38,946 bases of DNA from a virus, in IMG/VR virus record IMGVR_UViG_3300030382_003005, positions 1 through 38,946 of that record; one strand, given 5' to 3'. The notes beneath the pieces were generated by a model. That model was given only the letters and a program-made list of their open reading frames with translations, was not told the DNA's origin and did not search any database. Positions 6,565 to 12,669 of the stretch are shown here, one piece after another. The first letter of the stretch is position 1. Each line of letters opens with the position of its first letter. Both the position numbers and the translations under genes were made by a program.

Positions 6565-7035
6565 AATTACCTTTTTGTTTGATTGTTAAAGAAAAGGACA
6601 ACGATACACGCTCTGATTCAGCGATGTCTAATCACCTTACTCAAACCTCCTCCTCACCCTGCCTCTCGTTGTCCTAATTAAAGTCTGACCGAATAGTACC
6701 TATCTGGTCAAAAAATCCTATTAGTACTATCCCGATTAATTTGTACGCATAAGCCTTACACGTACAAAAAATGTATTCGCACCCACCCCTAACCCTTTTT
6801 GCTATATATCTAATCTCCCTCAAGTCCCATAAAGCCAAAGTGTTCACCCACTTTTACGAATCCAACTTAAGGATTCAGACCTCACCCTCATTACCTGGTG
6901 TCTAGATTGAACAGCGCAGCAAGTAATTACTGGATATATAGAATGCATGTCATCTATTCAGGGTATTCCCTACCCTATCAGGATGACGGTAAAAGCAACT
7001 TCCATGTTGCCACTTATAGGCACGACTCACTGTGC
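6565..7035. other. Hairpin-rich gene-free region
   Basis: About 470 bases without a supportable gene, in an otherwise tightly packed arm. It contains a series of perfect inverted repeats: 6595-6604/6666-6675 (10 bp, AGGACAACGA), 6693-6699/6724-6730 (7 bp), 6741-6747/6761-6767 (7 bp, TTGTACG), 6837-6842/6849-6854 (6 bp), 6858-6863/6871-6876 (6 bp), 6960-6965/6971-6976 (6 bp), 6995-6999/7006-7010 (5 bp plus T-tract) and 7017-7023/7032-7038 (7 bp). Could be a structured RNA read leftward from the DUF932 gene, or a replication origin. A plus-strand open frame (6898-7173) crosses it but ends inside the DUF932 gene and is not credible. Confidence 0.55.
6991..7010 (-). terminator. Weak intrinsic terminator after the DUF932 gene
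   Basis: On the minus strand GCAAC-ATGGAA-GTTGC is followed by TTTT. A second hairpin (TAGGCAC-8-GTGCCTA, 7017-7038) overlaps the stop codon of the DUF932 gene immediately upstream. Stem is short (5 bp plus a wobble), so termination may be partial. Confidence 0.4.
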
Positions 7036-7881
7036 CTAGTTAAGTACTACCTCCCTTCTCCGACTTCTGACAACTTCTATGTCAATATCTTCTGGAGCTT
7101 CTACTATTGTAGGTGCTGTAAACTCTACAAGCTCATCTATCATAGATGTCAAAGAGATACCTCTGCTAAATAGCTGATGTGGATTAGAGTACTTTTTAAA
7201 TGACTCTGTATATGCATTTGTAAGTGACCATGCATTTCTAGGTTTAAACTCTGGGAAACTAGGTACTCTCCACTCATCAAGTACTCTTTTTATAGAAGAG
7301 GGAGATATTACACCTCGATCCATAGACTTCACAACAAAGTCATGAATAAACGGTGAACTGACATATGTAGCAGTATCTAGATTCTGTACCTGGTTCTCCT
7401 CAGGTAGAGGAAACGCTTCATATGCAGCTATTCTCTCTTCATTGATTGCATCAAACTGTGTTAGTTCAAACAATCCTCTTGTTACCATCCTCTTAAGCCT
7501 GTCACCAATATGCTTAGTGTGCTTAGATGATACCTTAACTTCTCCTGTAAACTGGAGATTTGAACATACCCAAGTATTCAATCCTGCCAGGAATAGTAAC
7601 GCATATGACATATCATGAGAGTTTCTACCTCCCCATACGTTATTCCATTCTTTACCGACAGTTGGGTTTTCTATATCTAATATCCAAAAACAACGCATTG
7701 TTTCATGAGATACACCAATTTCTAGATTCTTCCACGTATAACCACATGCATCTAACTGATCCAATTGCTCACTCAGTACCTCATAATGCGACAGAGGATA
7801 GTGTGTAGCCGTTGGTGGCGGTGTTTCCATCTTATTAAGATCATCCATAGTGACCTTTTCTTTACACATTAATCGTTCCAT
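7036..7881 (-). CDS. DUF932 family phage protein
   Basis: 281 residues. The layout matches DUF932 (phage/plasmid-like protein): a helical N-terminus with SHYEVLSEQLDQLDACGY, a strand-rich part containing the signature WNNVWGGRNSHDMSYALLFLAG, then LNTWVCSNLQFTGE and SSKHTKHIGDRL, followed by a helical C-terminal half. The pattern of a GGRNS loop, a Cys-Ser-Asn strand and the K-H-T motif is what I used. Function of the family is not established; it is common in phage early regions. Leader GAAAGGTAAATATG is one of the early modules. The stop codon lies inside a 7-bp hairpin, and the hairpin-rich gap follows. Confidence 0.75.
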   Translation of the reverse strand: MERLMCKEKVTMDDLNKMETPPPTATHYPLSHYEVLSEQLDQLDACGYTWKNLEIGVSHETMRCFWILDIENPTVGKEWNNVWGGRNSHDMSYALLFLAGLNTWVCSNLQFTGEVKVSSKHTKHIGDRLKRMVTRGLFELTQFDAINEERIAAYEAFPLPEENQVQNLDTATYVSSPFIHDFVVKSMDRGVISPSSIKRVLDEWRVPSFPEFKPRNAWSLTNAYTESFKKYSNPHQLFSRGISLTSMIDELVEFTAPTIVEAPEDIDIEVVRSRRREVVLN

Positions 7882-7898
7882 ATTTACCTTTCATTGGT

Positions 7899-8087
7899 TT
7901 AATATTCAATCATATCTTGAATATCATCGTTAAACTCTGGATCAACCATTTCATAGTGAGCCAGAATTGAGTCTAATATCCCCTCAAATAACTGTTTTTC
8001 AGGGTGTGTCTGAAATAGTCTCTGTTCTTTACAGTATTCTTTTACGCATCTGATAGAACCTTCTATTTCATAATAAACTTGTTCCAT
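7899..8087 (-). CDS. Small acidic hypothetical protein
   Basis: 62 residues, helical and acidic: YYEIEGSIRCVKEYCKEQRLF, then FEGILDSILAHYEMVDPEF and a DDIQDMIEY end. No family recognised. The ATG at 8087 directly follows the stop codon of the zinc-finger-like gene, and GGAGG lies 8 bases upstream, inside the end of that gene, which fits coupled translation. Confidence 0.6.
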   Translation of the reverse strand: MEQVYYEIEGSIRCVKEYCKEQRLFQTHPEKQLFEGILDSILAHYEMVDPEFNDDIQDMIEY

Positions 8088-8285
8088 TTATGCAACCTCC
8101 GTCTTTCTTAAGTGTTCTTCATAATTCCAAGCCCATTCTTCTGAGCATGTACTTGGCAGTTTGCAGAATGCTCTTCCTGCGACAATGTGGGCATAACCAT
8201 GACATAACTCCCCACAATATTCACATTTAGCCACATCTTCACTTTGTGGCCTTTGGTATGTCGAGTATTTGGAATTCCTGGTCAT
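8088..8285 (-). CDS. Small cysteine-rich, zinc-finger-like protein
   Basis: 65 residues from the ATG at 8285. A longer frame begins at 8303, but the AAGGAGG ribosome site lies inside that extension and points to the ATG at 8285. The centre has CEYCGELCHGYAHI, a histidine, then AFC and TCSEEWAW, enough Cys/His to bind one zinc. The C-terminus is a helix rich in Trp and Glu. Could act as a small DNA- or protein-binding adaptor; no family recognised. Overlaps the coiled-coil gene upstream by 47 bases in another frame. Confidence 0.6.
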   Translation of the reverse strand: MTRNSKYSTYQRPQSEDVAKCEYCGELCHGYAHIVAGRAFCKLPSTCSEEWAWNYEEHLRKTEVA

Positions 8286-8661
8286 CCTTGTCCTCCTTTT
8301 CATTATTAGTTTTTTCTATATATTTCATTAAATTAGTTATTACCTTCTGTAAGACTTTCATCTGATCATCTCTTAAGTCTTCACAGGCTTCTAGAGCTTT
8401 TACTTTAGTATTTAAAGTATCCATCTCTAGCGACATAGCAATTACTCTTTCTGCATGTAATGCTTCAGACTTACTTACTTGCTCCACCCATGCTTTAGCA
8501 TTTGTAAGCTCCATTTTGTAATCACTTACTTTCTCTTTAAGAGTATTTATTTCTCCTTGTATATTGAGAAACTTTATATTGACCTGATCATCCATATTCC
8601 CCTTTTCTTCTAAATGTTTATCTACGTTAGCTCCAAAATGTCCTGCTAATCCATAATGCAT
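8239..8661 (-). CDS. Coiled-coil hypothetical protein
   Basis: 140 residues; residues ~30-120 form a heptad-rich coiled coil (IQGEINTLKEKVSDYKMEL, MDTLNTKVKALEA, MKVLQKVITNLMKYIEK) with a charged tail EDKDDQEFQILDIP. No enzyme motif. The ATG at 8661 has AGGAGA at good spacing; an internal ATG at 8595 behind GGGG is possible. Sits between the DnaJ-type zinc protein and the zinc-finger-like protein and probably oligomerises. Confidence 0.6.
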   Translation of the reverse strand: MHYGLAGHFGANVDKHLEEKGNMDDQVNIKFLNIQGEINTLKEKVSDYKMELTNAKAWVEQVSKSEALHAERVIAMSLEMDTLNTKVKALEACEDLRDDQMKVLQKVITNLMKYIEKTNNEKEDKDDQEFQILDIPKATK

Positions 8662-8669
8662 ATTTTCTC

Positions 8670-8966
8670 CTAGAATGGCATTTCACGGTTGACAAGAGAC
8701 TCCATTTCTTCACGAGCCTCCTTTTTAAATTTATTTATCATAACAGCAACATCAAGCGGAATCTTCCCACTTCCATTACAACTGTCACATGGTTCTGGCA
8801 ATGACCTACCTTCTGATTCACTTCCTACATAGATCATCCCTGATCCAGCACAATAGTCACATGGACCAAGTGCTGCGTGTAGCATACTTTCTATTTTGTC
8901 TATTCTGTATGCATTTTCATTTACTCTTTGGAGTAATTCTCCTAGAAATTGCTTATTATCGCTCAT
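8670..8966 (-). CDS. DnaJ-type zinc-ribbon small protein
   Basis: 98 residues with two CxxCxGxG repeats, CDYCAGSG (36-43) and CDSCNGSG (60-67), the zinc-binding unit of the DnaJ cysteine-rich domain. There is no J domain, so it is a stand-alone zinc ribbon that may scaffold a protein complex or bind RNA/DNA. N-terminal helix (LGELLQRVNENAYRIDKIESML) resembles a coiled coil; C-terminus is helical and charged. Its ATG overlaps the TGA of the upstream 59-residue gene (ATGA), with GAGGAG ahead. Confidence 0.7.
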   Translation of the reverse strand: MSDNKQFLGELLQRVNENAYRIDKIESMLHAALGPCDYCAGSGMIYVGSESEGRSLPEPCDSCNGSGKIPLDVAVMINKFKKEAREEMESLVNREMPF

Positions 8967-9142
8967 ATTCTCCTCTTATTTCGGTGTACACCAAGTTCAC
9001 CTAGTATAGCTCTTACTTTAATAGCTCTAGGTATATCGTGATTAGAGTGAAGATACTCGTCATACAAGATTAATGCTTCTTTTATTATCTCAAATGTCTC
9101 TGTATCTCCTTTTGTGATCAGATTTACTACCTTTGCTTTCAT
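8963..9142 (-). CDS. Small hypothetical protein (59 aa)
   Basis: A 59-residue frame read directly from the sequence: it starts MKAKVVNLITKGDTETFEII, continues with a helix KEALILYDEYLHS, and ends VHRNKRRI. The ATG at 9142 follows GGAG at 5 bases, and the TGA overlaps the next gene's ATG as ATGA. The fit into the gap and the coupling to the next gene support a real gene. It is the first gene after the terminator at 9191-9222. No family recognised; helical and mildly basic. Confidence 0.65.
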   Translation of the reverse strand: MKAKVVNLITKGDTETFEIIKEALILYDEYLHSNHDIPRAIKVRAILGELGVHRNKRRI

Positions 9143-9190
9143 AGATCTCCATTCAATTTAGCGGTTTGTAATGTTATCTCCTTGCACATT

Positions 9191-9222
9191 AAAAATACCT
9201 CACGCACCGAAGCACATGAGGC
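9191..9222 (-). terminator. Intrinsic terminator with UUCG tetraloop
   Basis: On the minus strand GCCTCATGTGC, loop TTCG, GTGCGTGAGGT, then ATTTTTAA. The 11-bp stem has four wobble pairs and is capped by a C(UUCG)G tetraloop, which is unusually stable. It lies just past the stop codon of the 9231-9560 gene and separates that unit from the genes beginning at 9142. Confidence 0.8.
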
Positions 9223-9230
9223 ACTTTATA

Positions 9231-9560
9231 CTACTTAGCAGGTAATGTCTTCAGCCTTGCTGTACCTTCCCACTTGGAAACTACAAACGCTTTGAACATT
9301 TCCCACGCTTTACGCATAGGCCATACTAAGAATATCTCAACTGGAGATAGTAATAAATCAAACATCAGAGCTAAAATTCTCTGAATATCCCACTTATTAG
9401 GATTAAGACCTAATTTTACTCTTTTTGCCTTAAGTCCAGCACTTAGTAACATAACACTGATTTTCTTAACAGCATTAGTTTGCATTACTTTACTACTAGC
9501 ACTTACAGCGACTTGCTTGCCACCTATTCTTATTGTTCTTCCTAAATTAAACATATTCAC
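9231..9560 (-). CDS. Small basic protein with hydrophobic segment
   Basis: 109 residues, basic. The N-terminal half carries basic residues spread through short hydrophobic stretches (TIRIGGKQVAV, ISVMLLSAGLKAKRVKLG), and a hydrophobic helix lies at about 61-82 (IQRILALMFDLLLSPVEIFLVW), followed by another aromatic-basic helix. Probably membrane-associated. The pairing with the single-membrane-span protein just upstream (3-base gap) suggests they act together. Holin/antiholin or superinfection exclusion are possible; the early strand argues slightly for exclusion. No family recognised. GAGGTGAAT precedes the ATG. Confidence 0.6.
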   Translation of the reverse strand: MNMFNLGRTIRIGGKQVAVSASSKVMQTNAVKKISVMLLSAGLKAKRVKLGLNPNKWDIQRILALMFDLLLSPVEIFLVWPMRKAWEMFKAFVVSKWEGTARLKTLPAK

Positions 9561-9563
9561 CTC

Positions 9564-9818
9564 TTATTTGAGATTATTTGATTGCCACCAATTCATATAG
9601 TGTCCAGCAAAGTATGCTATTGCTATAGGAATTATTGGTACTACTGTAATAACCACCATGATTACTACAAACATAAAAACCCAATTTGTTGGGCTTGCTT
9701 CGCCTACTTGTTTATTTACATAATTTGATCCTCCAGTAAGTATTACTTTCACATCATCTAATGTATCTATCTCAGTAGGCTCACTTTTCTGAACTTCATG
9801 TTCATATTTTGTTATCAT
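9564..9818 (-). CDS. Small single-pass membrane protein
   Basis: 84 residues from the third ATG (9818), favoured because TGGAG lies 6 bases upstream of it; the frame is open from an ATG at 9830. The N-terminal ~45 residues are soluble and acidic (KYEHEVQKSEPTEIDTLDDV); residues ~46-72 form one long transmembrane helix (WVFMFVVIMVVITVVPIIPI) ending in aromatic residues (HYMNWWQ). No signal peptidase site is evident. Could be a small holin-like or exclusion protein; function not assignable from sequence. Confidence 0.62.
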   Translation of the reverse strand: MITKYEHEVQKSEPTEIDTLDDVKVILTGGSNYVNKQVGEASPTNWVFMFVVIMVVITVVPIIPIAIAYFAGHYMNWWQSNNLK

Positions 9819-9830
9819 ACGCATCTCCAT

Positions 9831-10085
9831 TGTATGTTTATTGAAAATGAGCAGAGTGTATCAGCGACTAACTTTACTCTATCAGGTTGCGACCCTGACC
9901 ATGAACCCTGTCATGTTGTATACAGTTGTTAGTGAAGTATTGTAACTTAGTTCGCATCCGTTACAATTACTGATACTGACGTTTGTACCTCAGTGCACTC
10001 ACTTTTCAATGAATTGAACCTTCTCAAACTGACGTTTCTCTGCTCAAGTTCTAATTAGCGGTTTGTTCTGCTCCCTTAGAGCCCC
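9831..10085. other. Gene-free leader with inverted repeats
   Basis: About 255 bases, probably the untranslated leader and promoter of the two membrane-protein genes. An outer inverted repeat GAGCAGAG/CTCTGCTC (9849-9856 and 10038-10045) brackets it. Inside are an 8-bp stem ATTGTAAC/GTTACAAT (9939-9946/9960-9967), TCAGG/CCTGA (9882-9886/9894-9898), and a small CATGA/TCATG hairpin next to it. ACTGACGTTT occurs twice (about 9975 and 10030). No convincing ORF; a 27-codon frame has no clear ribosome site. Confidence 0.45.
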
Positions 10086-10120
10086 AAAAAATAGAGTACA
10101 CACCGTAAAGTGTGCACCCT
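10086..10120 (-). terminator. Strong intrinsic terminator after the first early gene
   Basis: Minus strand: AGGGTGCACAC, loop TTTACG, GTGTGTACTCT (11 bp, two wobbles), followed by ATTTTTTGGGG. It begins 10 bases after the stop codon of the 10130-10570 gene, so that gene is transcribed largely alone. Confidence 0.85.
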
Positions 10121-10129
10121 ATTGGCTTA

Positions 10130-10570
10130 CTAAGCAGACTTCCTACTTTTAGCACCCTCGGACACATCTCGATCACCAGGAGGTGCGAACATGTTATAGG
10201 CACTATCAGGATCACGCTTAACATGCTGAGTGAAAGTTTCAACAGCGAAATCGCTCGAATCCTCAACCCAGAATGCGGGCGCATTGTTTACACCAACAGC
10301 ATCCAGCCGATCATGTTTCAAGAACCGTGATTGGTTCATACTGAAATCCAACTGCGCCTCATCGGTCGCAGAAGCATCCAGTTCCGCACCGATTGCATCA
10401 TGCAGGGCACGATCTACACGGATGTTACCATGTAGAGTAAACTTGCTCTCATCCTTCTTGTTACGAAGGAGAACAGCGGAACCACAAGTGCTAGACTTCT
10501 GGTTTTTCAAGAGTGCGTCATACTCTTCTTGTGTTAATTGCACCATTTCCACTTGTTGTTTTGCAGACAT
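10130..10570 (-). CDS. First early protein, unknown function
   Basis: 146 residues from the ATG at 10570, which has CGAGGT at 7 bases; a longer frame from 10615 has no site. Starts MSAKQQVEMVQLTQEEYDAL, with a middle part NIRVDRALHDAIGAELDAS and a C-terminal NAPAFWVEDSSDFAVETF followed by a basic end (GAKSRKSA). No family recognised. By eye it is clearly more GC-rich than the rest of the window, with codon choice unlike its neighbours. It is the gene nearest the divergent control region, has its own promoter region and its own strong terminator, so it is probably expressed early and at high level. A host-takeover or abundant DNA-associated role is possible but unproven. Confidence 0.7.
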   Translation of the reverse strand: MSAKQQVEMVQLTQEEYDALLKNQKSSTCGSAVLLRNKKDESKFTLHGNIRVDRALHDAIGAELDASATDEAQLDFSMNQSRFLKHDRLDAVGVNNAPAFWVEDSSDFAVETFTQHVKRDPDSAYNMFAPPGDRDVSEGAKSRKSA

Positions 10571-10619
10571 AATATTACCTCGATTCAGGTTAGCACTTTG
10601 AACGTGCAGTAACACACAC

Positions 10620-10650
10620 AGTATACACAGTGTATCTGCATGTGGTTGAA
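10620..10650 (-). promoter_or_regulatory. Candidate leftward early promoter
   Basis: Minus-strand TATACT (10625-10620) matches the -10 of the late promoter and stands about 40 bases ahead of the CGAGGT site of the first early gene. The -35 is weak (TTCAAC at 19 bases). A good TTGACA also occurs on the minus strand at 10686-10681, but it has no -10 at proper spacing. Confidence 0.35.
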
Positions 10651-10729
10651 GTGAGATCGTGTGACGAGCGCAAGCGAGGCTGTCAAAACCAATCTCAAGC
10701 GAAGTATCAATTGCGATGGTTGCATGTGT

Positions 10730-10766
10730 GTAAACGTGTAAGAAAGAAGTAAACGTGTTAGAAAGA
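10730..10766. repeat. Tandem 18-bp direct repeat
   Basis: GTAAACGTGTAAGAAAGA (10730-10747) is repeated one base later as GTAAACGTGTTAGAAAGA (10749-10766), a 19-base period with one mismatch. Tandem repeats of about two helical turns are typical of regulator-binding sites or origin iterons. Confidence 0.7.
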
Positions 10767-10815
10767 TACCTTTTAACGCACAGATAGCATGCAGTTGAGT
10801 GCGACGATTATTCTT

Positions 10816-10826
10816 TTTGATATACT
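10816..10826 (+). promoter_or_regulatory. Candidate extended -10 promoter
   Basis: TTTGATATACT contains TATACT (10821-10826) preceded by TGA, an extended -10. It would start an RNA at about 10833, just ahead of the nested stem and the small ORF at 10879. No -35 at ideal spacing. Confidence 0.35.
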
Positions 10827-10878
10827 GCTATTATGATAGTTGAGATGCATTTTTAGGTCGACGACTTTGGAGGAGAGC

Positions 10879-11019
10879 ATGCATCGTAAGGTTTTACACC
10901 TTCAACTATTAGAATACACGTATATCAGAATGATCGAGCATGTAAACAAATGTCTTGTAGTTATTCTCAAAATAGGTTATATATACATATCTAAGTATTA
11001 CTTTCTTAATACAGTATAA
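10879..11019 (+). CDS. Candidate small leader ORF (46 aa)
   Basis: Reads MHRKVLHLQLLEYTYIRMIE and then a hydrophobic stretch (CLVVILKIGYIYI) before ending FLNTV. Immediately upstream is GGAGGAG (10869-10875), one of the best Shine-Dalgarno sequences in the window. Its ATG falls inside the right arm (ATGCATC, 10879-10885) of a stem with GATGCAT (10844-10850), nested in ATAGTTGA/TCAACTAT (10836-10843/10902-10909). It could be a small membrane peptide or a leader whose translation is controlled by RNA folding. A 46-codon frame in AT-rich DNA could be chance; the ribosome site is the main support. Confidence 0.35.
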   Translation: MHRKVLHLQLLEYTYIRMIEHVNKCLVVILKIGYIYISKYYFLNTV

Positions 11020-11276
11020 ACTAAGAAAGATATTACTATTGTTATTATTAGTGTCTAATCATGTAGTAGTAGGATAACTATTATATAGTCCTGTCTACCC
11101 TCTATACATGTGTGTCTTCTGTTAGGACAAGGTATAGTTTTAACACACAGTACACACACAGATTGTTTTAACACACAGATTAGTCATGCCACCCCTCCCC
11201 ACAAAAAGACCACCTCGGGCTCCTATAAACATCCCTATCACCTACACGGAGAGAAAATAGGTAAACAAGAATAAAC

Positions 11277-11306
11277 TTGACATTATTTATATATTTTCTG
11301 TATACT
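11277..11306 (+). promoter_or_regulatory. Strong late promoter (sigma70-like)
   Basis: TTGACA (11277-11282), 18 bases, TATACT (11301-11306); start expected near 11313. A-rich DNA lies just upstream of the -35. It is the first promoter ahead of the plus-strand late genes and implies use of host RNA polymerase. Confidence 0.8.
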
Positions 11307-11370
11307 GCGTTCTACTCCAGTATTCCAGGTTATTACCTTTCTCCTGCTGAAAACTGGGGATTACCAAAAG

Positions 11371-11404
11371 AGCCCCTTGTGTATCTTTCTCCGCATGAGG
11401 GGCT
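11371..11404 (+). promoter_or_regulatory. Stable hairpin in late 5' leader
   Basis: AGCCCCTTGTGT (11371-11382) pairs with GCATGAGGGGCT (11393-11404): 12 bp with three wobbles and a 10-base loop. It is not followed by a T-tract, so it is unlikely to be a terminator. It lies about 16 bases upstream of the favoured start of the small terminase gene and could protect the transcript or affect ribosome access. If the alternative GTG start at 11379 were used, the stem would cover it. Confidence 0.5.
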
Positions 11405-11420
11405 AACCATAGAGAGCGAT

Positions 11421-11836
11421 ATGCCAGACAGTGAACTATTTATTGAGAAATATGTAGAAACAGGCGACATACTCTGTTCTCTTCAGGAGGGAGGGTATAA
11501 GCTGAACAAGACTACTGGCTACAACCTCCGCAGAAAATTCCAGGATGAAATACAGAAGAGGGTACAAGAGCGTTTGCGTGGAAGTGGACCAAAGGCTTTG
11601 AGTGTCGTTGAGCAATTGATGATAAGTGCTGATAGCGAAACTGTTCGTTTGGGTGCAGCAAAGGATATGCTTGATCGTGGAGGTTTTAAGGTTTGGGAGG
11701 ATGAGGGGATTGGAAAGACAGTTGAGGAGATGGAACAACAGTTAGTTGCACTAATTGGCAAAGATGGTGCAAAGATGTTAGTGAGTTCAGTCAGGACTCG
11801 TAAATCAATAAGTGGACCAGAATTGGCAGAGGCATA

Positions 11837-11837
<1 letters not shown>
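11421..11837 (+). CDS. terS: Terminase small subunit
   Basis: 138 residues from the ATG at 11421. The frame is open from 11277, but that position is the -35 box of the promoter and cannot be the start; GTG 11379 is the other option. An N-terminal HTH-like part (ILCSLQEGGYKLNKTTGYNL) is followed by QERLRGSGPKALSVVEQLM and DSETVRLGAAKDMLDRGGF, the phrase typical of small terminases that tile along DNA and hand it to the large subunit. Basic/charged C-terminal helix. First gene of the late operon; its TAA overlaps the next ATG (TAATG). The large subunit gene lies five genes downstream. Confidence 0.78.
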
Positions 11838-12655
<818 letters not shown>

Positions 12656-12669
12656 TGTAACGAGGCACA

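Larger units (their letters stand above)
10771..11178. repeat. Three dispersed TTTTAACRCACAG repeats
   Basis: 13-base repeats at 10771-10783 (TTTTAACGCACAG), 11138-11150 and 11166-11178 (TTTTAACACACAG). The last two are 28 bases apart and share one more upstream base (G). They flank the structured leader region and lie 100-500 bases upstream of the late promoter. Confidence 0.6.
10571..11276. other. Divergent control region between early and late arms
   Basis: About 700 bases separating leftward and rightward transcription. Holds two tandem 18-base repeats with one mismatch (GTAAACGTGT[A/T]AGAAAGA, 10730-10747 and 10749-10766), three copies of TTTTAACRCACAG (10771-10783, 11138-11150, 11166-11178), CA/TG-rich tracts around 10610-10635, a nested inverted repeat at 10836-10909 and a small candidate ORF (10879-11019). 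Candidate minus-strand -10 TATACT at 10620-10625 with only a weak -35. The layout suits promoters, a regulator-binding array or an origin. Confidence 0.6.

Noticed and set aside
6898-7173. Plus-strand open frame of 91 codons
   Set aside because: Crosses the hairpin region and ends inside the opposite-strand DUF932 gene; no ribosome site.
8985-9005. Third TTCACCTAG half-site
   Set aside because: Lies inside the 59-residue gene and lacks the second arm GTGAA.
9158-10066. Direct repeat TTAGCGGTTTGT at 9158-9169 and 10055-10066
   Set aside because: Both copies lie in leaders, but an exact 12-base match is expected by chance many times in a window of this size.
10230-10601. Antisense open frame of 123 codons over the first early gene
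   Set aside because: Best explained as the shadow of the GC-richer gene on the other strand; Ser/Cys-rich composition and no ribosome site.
10681-10686. Minus-strand TTGACA as a leftward promoter
   Set aside because: No -10 hexamer at 16-18 bases.
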